NCBI GenBank assembly: GCA_965207755.1
Contig: OZ242297.1
Coordinates: 62,001-126,000 of the forward strand
From: Aldehydirespirator sp028819505
GTDB taxonomy: Bacteria; Actinomycetota; Acidimicrobiia; Acidimicrobiales; Aldehydirespiratoraceae
Reading direction: 5' to 3'
Length of the DNA: 64,000 nt
The position numbers were made by a program, and so were the translations under genes. Shown in pieces: positions 1-8,803 of the stretch. The notes under the pieces were generated by a model. It ran no database searches, had not been told where the DNA came from, and was given only the letters and a program-made list of their open reading frames with translations. How positions within the stretch are numbered: position 1 is the stretch's first letter; the number at the start of each line of letters is the position of its first letter.

Positions 1-319
1 ACCAACCGTATGAGCGCGAAGCGCCGCCGCGAGACCGCCGCGTGGACCGGCGGAGGCAGGCAACAGCCGCGAAGGCTCAACTTGTGGAACTCGAAGGCGC
101 GGAGGCGGGCGGTGATCAAGGGCACTGGCCGTACCCGCGTGGCAGGGGCACCGCGTGGGCGTCGGCCGCGCCCAAGCGGCGGCGCGTGCTGCGCCACCCG
201 CGATGCCATAGCCCTAGCCGACCGAGGACCCCGAGCATCACGCCGTCGAGTCCCTCGACACCTTGTAGGGTGTCCCGTCGCATATCGCTCGATCACGTTC
301 AAGCAAGGAGACGAATCTC
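1..319. other. Gene-free left edge and upstream region of first NACHT gene
   Basis: No frame here gives a recognisable protein; the open frames are arginine-rich, as expected of random high-GC DNA. The last part is the 5' region of the NACHT gene: AAGGAG at 304-309 stands 10 bases before its GTG start. A promoter probably lies within 240-300, but no clear -35/-10 pair stands out. Confidence 0.5.
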
Positions 320-2683
320 GTGAAGGATCTTCTGAGATCGGCCCAAGACTACCTCCGAGCCGAGGGCTGGGAGGTGAGGCCGCGAGGCCGTGACCTGTTA
401 CTCGGCGACAAGGACAGCAGTCGGGGTGACAACGGGAAAGAATACCTGTATGTGTGGGTTCCTTCAGACGCGGAACTCAATCCTGGCAGCCGCGAAGGGC
501 CATATCTCCGCCGTTTCGAAGAAGCCAAAGAAGAGCACCCCACCGCGGAGATGGTGTTCTTGGTTCGTACCCTTGGCGGCCTCAGTACCGAATTTCGAAA
601 GGGTGCTCGTCGGTGGCACGGCGTGAAGATCGTCGTGCCTGCACAGTTCTTCGACACCGACTTCAGATGGGAACGCAACAGCCGTGCCGCATCTGCAACC
701 AGTGAACTTCGCAATCAAGGGACTGAGGATGCCAAGCGCCGCATAAGCCAGCCGTTTCAAGTAGTTCAGTCTCCCAATCCGGTCGGTGACCAAGAAGAGT
801 CGGATCTGTTGGATGTACTGCAGGATAGAATTCGCAATCAGCCCACTATGGATGATGCTCCTACCATTCACATCGTTGTTGGACCAGCTGGAATGGGTAA
901 GTCGGTACTGTTCCGCGCGCTATACGCTCGCCTTTACAATGACTTCCAGAGCGATAAGCAGGCCCGCCATCTCTCGGCCCGGCCGTTTGCCCTGTTGCCT
1001 GAACATCTTCCTGATGCGGCGGATTCCTCAGTCGCTTCAATGCTAGAAGCCTATCTCAGAACTGAGTTTGCTGGCACAATGAGTCGCAGAATGTTCGACT
1101 GGAAACTCGTCAATGGGTTGGGGACATGGCTGCTCGACGGCCTTGACGAGATATTGGAGCGCGATGCACATTTCTTTGATTATCTTGAAGACTTGATGAC
1201 CATGCCTGGCGAAGCATCCCCCTCCATAGTGATTTGTGTTCGTGATTCCCTGTTCACGACGCACCGTGGTCTTCAAGACTTCTGCGAAGGGGACTTCCGG
1301 AGTTCTGTCACCGTCTACCAGTTGGACGGCTGGCAAAATCCCTCCAAGTCAGCGTTTGCAAGAATTAAGCTTGCATCTAAGGATGGCGCGGAAGATTTTG
1401 TGGGATCCCTGACTCGGCACCCGGCGCTTGATACGCTTGCTTCGACTCCGTACTACTGTGAGTTGCTTGTTGAAGAGTTCGCGGCGGCGGGACTCAGGTC
1501 AGGAGGTTCAGAAGCAGACATCCTTGAGCGAGCACTGGAACGCATCATTGACCGAGAGCGCTCCAAAGGGCTCTTGCAAGACATACCTGACCACGGAATC
1601 TGGGAGTTCGTGGAGTCGTGCGCATCAATCAACGTGCTTGAAGGAGCGATTCTGATTGACGACGTTAGAGTGATGGCTGAAGTCGTCATCTCCGAATGGA
1701 TTGACGAAGAGGATAACCTCAGCAAACTCGCGATACAGATGGGGCAGATCCCATTGTTTGCCCGCGGCTTGGATGGTCGACTGCGGTTTGCGCAGGAACC
1801 GTTAGAACACTACTTGGCCGCGAGGCATATGGCACGGAGTCTGCAATCCAATCCAGAGAACCTGTCGAGGCGTGAACTGTCGAAGCGTGAACTGTCCGAG
1901 AATGTGATGAGACTGATGTTCGCCTGTATGGATGCCGAATCGCGAGACTCTGTATGGCAACTATTGAAAGGAATGATGCTTGAGAAGTCTATCGCTGGAA
2001 GGAACGCATTGGGACTGGCCATTCAGATGTCCGGCGGTACTGACAGGCTTGCAGGTATGCAGTTCGCTGACGTGGATCTCTCAGGAATGCGATTCGACGG
2101 CCATGTCCTGCGCGACACGGGTTTTGATCGTGTTGACTTGACGAATGTCGATTTTCGTGGATCGGATCTCAGTCGATGCAGTTTCGTTAGCTGCTTGATG
2201 AAGGGCACCCGATTCGGTGACGACAAGCAGATGCTAAGCACGATCAAGCTTGAGGACATGCGCAAATTCTATTCGGCCTATGTCGGTGAGAGCTTCGTAG
2301 ACAGTAGTTCGATTCTTGGTGAGCTGTTTGGTAAATCTCACACGAGTCTGGAGGAAGCTGAGACAGCGTGTCCAACAGCCCGACAGCTTAGGCACATTTT
2401 CGGCAAGTTTGTTGAAGAGACTGGCAGAGGTCGTCGGAAGGATCTCGCTCGGCGAGCGATTCTGCGTGGCAAACAGCTCGTTGCTCAGCCAGAGGCTATT
2501 CTTGATGAAGCGATCCGCTCAGGGTATCTGGTCGATCTACCCAGTCGCGATAGAATCAGTCGTGCCCAAGACGACCAATACAGGGAGATGGTGAAGTTCC
2601 GCGTGGATCTCTCGATGTCGCCCGGAATCAGTGCACTGCTGGGCTCGACCTGCGAGCTTGCCAACTGCCCACATATGCGGTGA
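320..2683 (+). CDS. NACHT-family STAND NTPase with C-terminal pentapeptide repeats (copy 1)
   Basis: 787 aa. A P-loop GPAGMGKS lies near residue 188, a Walker B WLLDGLDE near 270, and a sensor-like strand SIVICVRDS follows, which together indicate a NACHT/STAND NTPase. Residues about 585-640 form a short pentapeptide-repeat stretch (FADVDLSGMRF, VDLTNVDFRGSDLS). The N-terminal 120 residues are an unassigned alpha-beta domain and could be the effector. Bacterial NACHT proteins include antiphage proteins that sense phage and trigger an effector; that role is inferred here. The GTG start follows AAGGAG. A paralogue of nearly equal length (10435-12792, minus) has the same architecture, ending CPHVR against CPHMR here. 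An ISL3 leader remnant begins at the stop codon, but the C-terminus looks intact. Confidence 0.88.
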   Translation: MKDLLRSAQDYLRAEGWEVRPRGRDLLLGDKDSSRGDNGKEYLYVWVPSDAELNPGSREGPYLRRFEEAKEEHPTAEMVFLVRTLGGLSTEFRKGARRWHGVKIVVPAQFFDTDFRWERNSRAASATSELRNQGTEDAKRRISQPFQVVQSPNPVGDQEESDLLDVLQDRIRNQPTMDDAPTIHIVVGPAGMGKSVLFRALYARLYNDFQSDKQARHLSARPFALLPEHLPDAADSSVASMLEAYLRTEFAGTMSRRMFDWKLVNGLGTWLLDGLDEILERDAHFFDYLEDLMTMPGEASPSIVICVRDSLFTTHRGLQDFCEGDFRSSVTVYQLDGWQNPSKSAFARIKLASKDGAEDFVGSLTRHPALDTLASTPYYCELLVEEFAAAGLRSGGSEADILERALERIIDRERSKGLLQDIPDHGIWEFVESCASINVLEGAILIDDVRVMAEVVISEWIDEEDNLSKLAIQMGQIPLFARGLDGRLRFAQEPLEHYLAARHMARSLQSNPENLSRRELSKRELSENVMRLMFACMDAESRDSVWQLLKGMMLEKSIAGRNALGLAIQMSGGTDRLAGMQFADVDLSGMRFDGHVLRDTGFDRVDLTNVDFRGSDLSRCSFVSCLMKGTRFGDDKQMLSTIKLEDMRKFYSAYVGESFVDSSSILGELFGKSHTSLEEAETACPTARQLRHIFGKFVEETGRGRRKDLARRAILRGKQLVAQPEAILDEAIRSGYLVDLPSRDRISRAQDDQYREMVKFRVDLSMSPGISALLGSTCELANCPHMR

Positions 2684-2756
2684 TCACCACACAACATCGC
2701 AAGCCATCGAGGCCCTCCAGGATCAGTGGATGTGACATCACCGTTCCCAGCAGACA
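2684..2756 (-). repeat. ISL3-type leader remnant
   Basis: About 65 bases closely match the region next to the ISL3 transposase start at 15230-15300 (shared words ACAACATCGCAAGCCATCG and CAGTGGATGTGA). It is the 5' untranslated part of an ISL3-type element without its gene. It abuts the stop codon of the NACHT gene. Confidence 0.6.
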
Positions 2757-2921
2757 GTTCTCGACCTTCACACATCTCGCACCTGCGGCCAGCCATGGCA
2801 AAGGCTTCACATCCAGTCAGAGGGCGGGTACAGGGTGCCTGTTTCCTCATTGGAAGCACGCTGCCCAGCGACTCGACGGATCTGCGTAGGGCGTTCATCG
2901 CATCCTGATGTGATCGAGCGT

Positions 2922-3209
2922 TCACGCTCTCACCGACAAGTTCTTGACGAAGGCTGACGCCGGCAGCGCGCTCTCCTCAATTGGCCCGGCGAGTTCGGCA
3001 GAGCGGGGTGCCCACGCGTTGGCATGGAGGCGCATGTCCAGGTGTGGGATGGGCGTGGGATCCCACCCAACACGCTGGTGGACAACCTTCCCGTCCACCA
3101 GCCAAGTCAATCGGCCTGAACGCCAGTCGATGGCGTAGCGGTGGAAGGCGGCCGTGGCGTCGAAGCCGAGATCGATGCGGCAGGGGGAGCCGCGATACCC
3201 AAAGCTCAT
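2922..3209 (-). pseudogene. Glycoside hydrolase family 16-like C-terminal fragment
   Basis: The 95-aa frame contains FHRYAIDWRSGRLTWLVDGK followed by a PHLDMRLHANAW segment. This is the pattern of the C-terminal beta-sandwich of GH16 (beta-glucanase/laminarinase-like) enzymes: a Tyr-x-x-Asp-Trp strand, a VDG turn, then an N-x-W strand. The catalytic ExDxxE segment and the N-terminal half are absent, so this is a stranded fragment. Its neighbours are IS and defence fragments. Function lost; family assignment is by motif memory. Confidence 0.55.
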
Positions 3210-3317
3210 GTTCGGAGCATCTCCAAGACGCGCTCGTGGAATATGCCACGGTGCTGTCAGATAGACATATGTGGGACGATGCGGACGCCATTCGGAGCCT
3301 GCTCATTCACCGCGAAC

Positions 3318-3809
3318 TTACTGCTCAGGGATTTCTGCAACGCTATACGACGAAGGCGAATTTGACGGATGCCTCAGATTGCGTACGCAGCCGGGACCCG
3401 TGCGAGCTGGTCTGCTCCCAAGGCTCCTCCGTATCTCTAGCCGCCGCGCCGGGCGCCCGCGACAGCGCGCCGACCAAGCGGCCGCCGCGGCCAGGACTGC
3501 TAGTGCGACCGGCTGCCACTCCCCGTTGACGGACAAGATGTCGCGGAGCGGTACCTCCCAGCGGACCAGTCGGTCCCATCCGTGCAGGAACGGCACGAGC
3601 CACTAGGCGGCGAAGCGCCGCTGGAGGCTAGGAGCGCCGCACACACCACCGCCACCCCAGGCACCACCGTGGCGTTGAACAGACCGGCCACCCCAGTGAT
3701 CACCCCCGCGGCGACCGGGCGCCGGCAGCGGGCAGCCTCCGCGGCCGCGTGTAGGCCTGCGACCGAGATCTGGGCATGTCCTACGATGAGAGGTCCGACA
3801 TCCCGGCAC
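3318..3809 (-). pseudogene. Fragment of GT-C/PTPS-related-like membrane protein (copy A)
   Basis: Short minus-strand frames carry VAGLFNATVVPGVA and VRWEVPLRDILSVNGEWQP, the first of which recurs nearly verbatim at 12836-13800 and 28425-29035. The parent looks like a multi-pass membrane protein of the type often annotated PTPS-related or GT-C glycosyltransferase-like. This copy holds only its middle helices, is frameshifted, and runs into the Abi_C fragment. It is not expected to be functional. Confidence 0.6.
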
Positions 3810-4090
3810 TGGTCAAGTCCGTCCAGAAGGCACTTAAGGCCCATCCTGACACAGTCGCACCAACAGCGCGCGGCCGGGAGACCATCGTACGAGTGCTGTC
3901 GAACTTGTCCCAGGTCGCTGTAGGCATCGCCGAGTTGCGCAACGAGTACGGCACCGACCACGGCCGCACACGGCCCAGTGGAGGCCTCGGTCCGCGTCAC
4001 GCCCACCTCGCGGCCGGAGTCGCCCACACCTACTGCTACTTCTTGCTTGAGACTCTGGCAGATCGGCGACGATACAGCGGTTCATCATGA
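3776..4090 (+). pseudogene. Abortive-infection C-terminal domain (Abi_C-like) fragment
   Basis: 104 aa. The segment QVAVGIAELRNEYGTDHG followed by LGPRHAHLAAGVAHTYCYFLLET resembles the abortive-infection C-terminus domain (PF14355-like), with its GIxELRNxxGTxHG turn and RHAxLA helix. Only this C-terminal domain remains; its 5' end is joined directly to a membrane-protein fragment, so the N-terminal part is lost. A nearby plus-strand frame at 3230-3380 might be a displaced piece of the same gene, but that cannot be shown. Likely inactive. Confidence 0.6.
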
Positions 4091-4160
4091 ACTACCTTGG
4101 GGATTGTTGGAGTTCTCCCATCTGATGAGCCGCTCCAGGATCCGAAATGGACGCTGCCGC

Positions 4161-5612
4161 TTACATGAACATGCGGTACGGATAGACACTTCTGGGAAGT
4201 GACGGTACGTTGGCGATAGTCCGAGCTAGTCGTCGCGAGTAGTGAATCGTTACGGGGACCGGATCGTAGAGCGCATCGTTGTTCCAGTCCATCTTCGTTA
4301 GCGCTAGGACTTCGGAGGCAATGACTTCGAGCGGCCCGCGTCCCATGTGTCTAGTCATGATTAGCGGTGACGGAATGCTCTTTCCACCCTGAAAGTAGCT
4401 TGATCCGCGTCGTGCGACGGATGGGGCATTGCCAGCGACCCATACGAGGGCAGACGTCCCTGACAAGGGGATCATTGTTCCGCGGTGGACTGGGTAGCCG
4501 TCCGGCTGGCTCTTGCGCCCCTCTCTCGTGGATTCCTGGAGCCAGACGCCGCGCCACTTCACGCCAGTAATCACTTGTACGCATTCGATCTCTTGCACGG
4601 CCGCTAGCGCATCCGAGGATCCTGCGAGTTCGTCGTCGCTGAACGGTGTCGTCTTGTGCACGACGACCCGCTCGGGGATCGAGCCACCGTTGCGTCGTCT
4701 ATACAGGTCAAGGCTTCGCGCGAGGACAGCTCTCATGTCGGCTCGGCTGAGATAGGGGTTCCGTCGCGCCGCGTCGGAGTCATCGAGCGGATCCCGAGCG
4801 TCGTAGGCGACGAACTGCATTCCTCCCCCGTCGGCGTCGAATACCTGTGAACAGCAGGTCACGAACTTGGCGTCGGCGGGATTGCCCCGTAGGGCGTAGG
4901 CGAGACCGATATAGGCGCTGTTGGGGGGAGTCCCAGGTAGCGGGGCGAGACGCCAGGGTGTGCCGCCGGCCTTCACGTACAGGGCTATTGCCAGCCGCCA
5001 CGAGACCGACGCGGGGTACCGAAAGTTGAACGTACGGTCATTGATGATCTGTGTTGGAATAGCCAACTCAGCCCCGATCGCCTTCAGTTCGTCATGGGCG
5101 TCGAAGCCCTCCCCAAGCAGTCCGGGACCCCAACCATTGGGTAGGTGGACGACGGCTACATCGAACTCGTCCCGCACCGCGGCAAGCTCACGCATTCGCT
5201 CCGATATGGCGCGCCGAACCCGATCCGTCGGCGGTCCTGCACCGAGTTCTTCTAGCCGCTCGGGCCAAGCGAGTTGAGCTGACTTGGCTGCCGGGACCAA
5301 CGGAACCTTGAACAGCGATTCGAATCCCGGGAACGGAGGAACGTAGTCCATACGATCTGACGGCTGCTGATGCTTCTGTACATTCTGTAGGACATGTCTC
5401 CGTCCGTCCTTGCCGGAATCTGGCCCGACGATGGCTATGCGTACGCTGTCCATGTACGAAGCCAAAGAGTTCTTGCTGTATGGCCCGTGGGTCACTAGTC
5501 CCCTGAGCGGATGCGTATCGACTCGTGGCGGGTCTGCCGAAGAGAAGGCAAGCAGCGGCTCATCAAGTGGCGTGTACGGAGCGAGCCGGCCAGCACGCGT
5601 CAAGGTGCTCAT
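4161..5612 (-). CDS. Short prokaryotic Argonaute (MID-PIWI), SPARSA partner
   Basis: 483 aa from the ATG at 5612. The MID part contains AIPTQIINDRTF and the PIWI part YIGLAYALRG, where active Argonautes carry the first catalytic Asp. Here that Asp is absent, so the PIWI nuclease should be inactive. The C-terminus ends in an aromatic-aliphatic motif (SVYPYRMFM), typical of pAgo tails that anchor in the MID pocket. The start overlaps the SIR2-APAZ stop as ATGA and has GGCGAG upstream; a longer reading from 5648 is possible but less likely. Known short pAgos bind guide RNA and, with a SIR2-APAZ partner, detect invader DNA or plasmids. Confidence 0.9.
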   Translation of the reverse strand: MSTLTRAGRLAPYTPLDEPLLAFSSADPPRVDTHPLRGLVTHGPYSKNSLASYMDSVRIAIVGPDSGKDGRRHVLQNVQKHQQPSDRMDYVPPFPGFESLFKVPLVPAAKSAQLAWPERLEELGAGPPTDRVRRAISERMRELAAVRDEFDVAVVHLPNGWGPGLLGEGFDAHDELKAIGAELAIPTQIINDRTFNFRYPASVSWRLAIALYVKAGGTPWRLAPLPGTPPNSAYIGLAYALRGNPADAKFVTCCSQVFDADGGGMQFVAYDARDPLDDSDAARRNPYLSRADMRAVLARSLDLYRRRNGGSIPERVVVHKTTPFSDDELAGSSDALAAVQEIECVQVITGVKWRGVWLQESTREGRKSQPDGYPVHRGTMIPLSGTSALVWVAGNAPSVARRGSSYFQGGKSIPSPLIMTRHMGRGPLEVIASEVLALTKMDWNNDALYDPVPVTIHYSRRLARTIANVPSLPRSVYPYRMFM

Positions 5613-7465
5613 GACGTGCTCGCCTTGACGGAGACGGGGCTGCTCCATGCTGTCGTCCAGGACAACCGGAACTCTGCGTTGATGCCCGAGCCTTGGAAGT
5701 AGTGGGCAGACAGGTCCGTCTCCTCCCTAGGTGCGATGAGCTTTGCCCAAGCCGCAATGACGTTGTGCCATGTCTTGTTGTATCGCTGAGCCCAGCGCTC
5801 CCTTCGCCAATCGGCGGCGATGGACCTTGGATCAGACTCGTCTGCCATTGATCTGATGTAACGACGGGCTTCGTCAGGTTGTGATTCTGGATCATCCACC
5901 CTCGGCAGTTCGACCCATGTGTATGGCTCGTACACCAGCCACCATCGGCCATCCCAGACTTCAATCCGGACCCGGACGGCCTCTGCGAAAAAGCGGCCGA
6001 TATGTGGGACACTACCTGTCAATGACGCGCCGTAAACCTCATTTAATTCGTTCAACAGCTTGTGATGCTCTTGCGCAATATCGCTACGAAGGTTCTCGCC
6101 AGGGGGCCTTACGACCACGGCATGGCCGCCGCGACTAAGGATCGGGCGTAGTGGTCGATGCCGCGCGATCGCCCTAACCAACGCATCGTAGACGAGCCCC
6201 AGGTCAGTAGGGCTTCCGGCCGGGTCCAGGAGCACCGTTCCGGTCAGCCTCCCGCTCACGGGAGCGAACGCTCGCCCTATTGCGTCGTCAGGACCGAAGG
6301 CAGCCAGCCGACGGCCGTAGGAAGCGGTCGTCGCCCAAACCTCAGCGTCCTTGATGAACTGACGAGCCTCGATGGTCGTGAGTGGCTTGTCTACGGTCAC
6401 CTCTCGGGCCTCATCAGGAAGGCTGAGTAGTTCTAGTGCCGAGCAGCGCACAGCGGGGAATGGCACCGCTCGACGCTGGGGAAGAGCGACATGCTCGACA
6501 ATGGGCTGCGGCCGGACGGCTCGAATGTGCTGACCCAGTGAGTCACTCAGTTCGACCTCGCGCTCCAGATCACCCGCCAACTCGTCAAAGTTCTCGGAAT
6601 ATACGACATGAGCCTCGATGCCAGATGCAGCAGCTCGGTCGAGCAGCGAGGCAACCCTCGGCAGTAGTGAACTACCCGGACGGGCGACCCACCAGAGACC
6701 CGAGGGGAACGCCCCCGGACAGTCGGCCGCTTCGTCAAGGGTGCCCATGATCGACTCATCACGACCGCTGTAGCCGACCACCACGAGTCCGAATCGTGTC
6801 AATGCGTTGACCAGGACTCCTCGAAGTTGCTCATCCTGGGTCTGAAGTTCTTCGGCCGTATTCTTGAGGCGCTCCGACCGGTAGTCGCCATGGAGCTTCA
6901 CGAGCAGGGGCCATGCGGCATCGCGGAGACATCGTTCGCCTCGCTCCACGGAGTCGAGGGCGCTTACGGCAAGATGCGCTTGGCGATCCGGCGGCAGAAG
7001 ATCGTCCGTCACGCTGGCAGCTCGCTCGATGAGCGCGTCGAAGTTGGTGGTGAACAAGCAATGGATCAAACCTTCGGAGATGAACGAAGCGAGGACTCGA
7101 TGCCCGAAGGATGGGGATCCCTTCTTCGCCGCATCTTCGATGTACGAGTGCCGATCGGGTGCTAGGGGGTACGCGGCCTCGAAATAGGCCGAGTATTCGC
7201 TCGGGTCTCCCGCCGGAGGAAAGCCATGCGCATCATCAAAGAACGAGGTGATGCGCTCCTCCCAGAGCAGGTCGCTGACATCCACCTCATTTCGGCGGAT
7301 CTTCGTGCGTGCGCAGAAGAGCCGGGCCCTGAAGTCCGCGATCATGTCTTTGGCCGTGGGAACGCCTGCGGACGCCGAAGCTCCGGCACCAAACAGCCAT
7401 GCAAGCCGGTGCCTCCGCTGCCCGAAGGACCGGGCGAACACATCGCTCGTTACGTGCTCAACCAC
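5609..7465 (-). CDS. SIR2-APAZ effector of a short Argonaute (SPARSA) system
   Basis: 618 aa. The SIR2 NADase-like domain occupies about residues 15-290: FGAGAS, LFTTNFDALIE, PLLVKLHGDY and VVVGYSGRDES match the NAD-binding motifs in order. Residues about 330-618 form the APAZ region, which normally takes the place of the missing N-PAZ part of the short Argonaute. The start is GTG with GGAG six bases upstream. It overlaps the Argonaute gene by four bases (ATGA), so the two are translationally coupled. In studied SPARSA systems the complex depletes NAD+ when guide RNA pairs with invading DNA; the same role is inferred here. No frameshift is seen. Confidence 0.92.
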   Translation of the reverse strand: MVEHVTSDVFARSFGQRRHRLAWLFGAGASASAGVPTAKDMIADFRARLFCARTKIRRNEVDVSDLLWEERITSFFDDAHGFPPAGDPSEYSAYFEAAYPLAPDRHSYIEDAAKKGSPSFGHRVLASFISEGLIHCLFTTNFDALIERAASVTDDLLPPDRQAHLAVSALDSVERGERCLRDAAWPLLVKLHGDYRSERLKNTAEELQTQDEQLRGVLVNALTRFGLVVVGYSGRDESIMGTLDEAADCPGAFPSGLWWVARPGSSLLPRVASLLDRAAASGIEAHVVYSENFDELAGDLEREVELSDSLGQHIRAVRPQPIVEHVALPQRRAVPFPAVRCSALELLSLPDEAREVTVDKPLTTIEARQFIKDAEVWATTASYGRRLAAFGPDDAIGRAFAPVSGRLTGTVLLDPAGSPTDLGLVYDALVRAIARHRPLRPILSRGGHAVVVRPPGENLRSDIAQEHHKLLNELNEVYGASLTGSVPHIGRFFAEAVRVRIEVWDGRWWLVYEPYTWVELPRVDDPESQPDEARRYIRSMADESDPRSIAADWRRERWAQRYNKTWHNVIAAWAKLIAPREETDLSAHYFQGSGINAEFRLSWTTAWSSPVSVKASTS

Positions 7466-7794
7466 GGCTCACTCCCTGCCCAAGGCCGAACGCTGGCCGA
7501 TGCTCCAGGGAGTACGCCGTCATGCAGCGTCTCAACCATGCAGCAGGCGTTGAGCCGATAAGCAGATGATCGGCCGACGCGGCCGAGGCCCAGCGGACAC
7601 CTCGCCCAGCAGCCAGCGGCATGGCAGCAGCATTAGGCCTGTACTGATCATGGTCGCAGAGAGGATGTGGCGAGGTGCTCATTGGGCACGACTCCGATGT
7701 AACTACGCTACTGTACTTCGGGATCTGGTAACGTAGCGCGTTCCGGCCCGAGCGGCTACCTCATCAGAGTCTGTAGGCCAATTGAGCTTCTGGG
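7466..7794. other. Intergenic stretch upstream of SPARSA operon
   Basis: About 330 bases between the SPARSA start and the ISL3 remnant with no supported gene. It should hold the operon promoter. AT-rich patches around 7690-7735 are the likeliest place, but no convincing promoter hexamers can be assigned. Confidence 0.4.
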
Positions 7795-8803
7795 CCCTTC
7801 GCCTAAACGTGGGATGTGGGGTTGCTGGCACCGGTGGGCGGGTCATGTTGTCAGCAGGCCTCTGGCTTGGAGGTTGGCGGGGTTGGTGAAGCCGTGGGCG
7901 GTGCGGCGCAGTACTTGGAGCAGGTTGTTGGTGCCTTCGATGCGGCCGTTGGAGGCCCGGCCGCTGTGGTGCCAGGCCAAGGTCTCGTGGGACCGGGCGA
8001 TGATGGTGTCGACGATGTCGTGGAACTTGGGCAGCTCGCCGGCCTCGTGGAGGTCTGTAGAACCGTCCGAGGGCGGCCGGGGCGCCGTCGCGGTCGCTGG
8101 CGGTGTAGAGGCCGTGGAGTTCTTGGAGGGCCTGCCGGCCGGTTTTGAGGCGGGGGTGGGCTCCGAAGAGGGCGTCGAGGCGGGTCCGGTCTGCTTCGGT
8201 GAGCTGGTCGCCTCTGCGCGTCAGCAGGTACCGGGCCCCGAACACGTCTGGGTCGAAGGCCGGGGTGGCGCCGTGGGGCTGGCGGCGCTGGATGTCTCGG
8301 CGCGCCGCGGTGAGCGCAGCCGCGAACCACCTGGTGACATGGAAGCGGTCAAGCACATGGCGCGCGCCCGGCAGGCAGGCCTCCGCGGAGGCTTTGTAGG
8401 CGCGTGAGCCGTCGGTGACGACGACCTTGACTCCTCTGGGCCGTTTGTGTGGCTGTTGCATCAGAACGCGGTGAGCGCAGCGCTGCTGCGGTGCTCGACC
8501 ATCGCCAGGGCGCGGCCGGTGTCGCCGTTGAGGATCACCGTCACGTAGCGGTGGCGCTTGCGCATCGAGGTCTCATCGACCAACGGCACCCGGCAGCGCC
8601 GGGTACGGCGATGCTCCGCGACGAGCTCCGACCAGGCCCACACCGGCGCCGTCACCAGATGCCGGCCCGGCGCGTGGCGGCGCGCCGCCGCCGCGACCGG
8701 CATCACCTCCGCGTCGGCGCTCTCCGATCAGGTTGGCCCCGACAGGGGTTGCGAGCGCTCTCTGCGGGCCTCACGGCGCTCCACGACACGCGCATAGCAG
8801 GTC
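7795..8803 (-). mobile_element. ISL3-family transposase remnant (middle and C-terminal parts, frameshifted)
   Basis: Reading the minus strand from 8705 down: a middle part LVDETSMRKRHRYVTVIL, then after a frame change VVTDGSRAYKASAEACLPGA and HVLDRFHVTRWF. After another frame change near 8060 comes a C-terminal part containing ARSHETLAWHHSG and GRIEGTNNLLQVLRRTAHG. This order is typical of ISL3-family DDE transposases. The N-terminal zinc-finger part is missing: the IS256 end begins at 8804, at the break. The right end lies near 7800 (CCCACGTTTAGGCG). Nonfunctional. Confidence 0.8.

Noticed and set aside
5613..5648. Start of the Argonaute gene at 5648
   Set aside because: The ATGA overlap and the spaced GGCGAG favour 5612; the extra 12 residues have no support.
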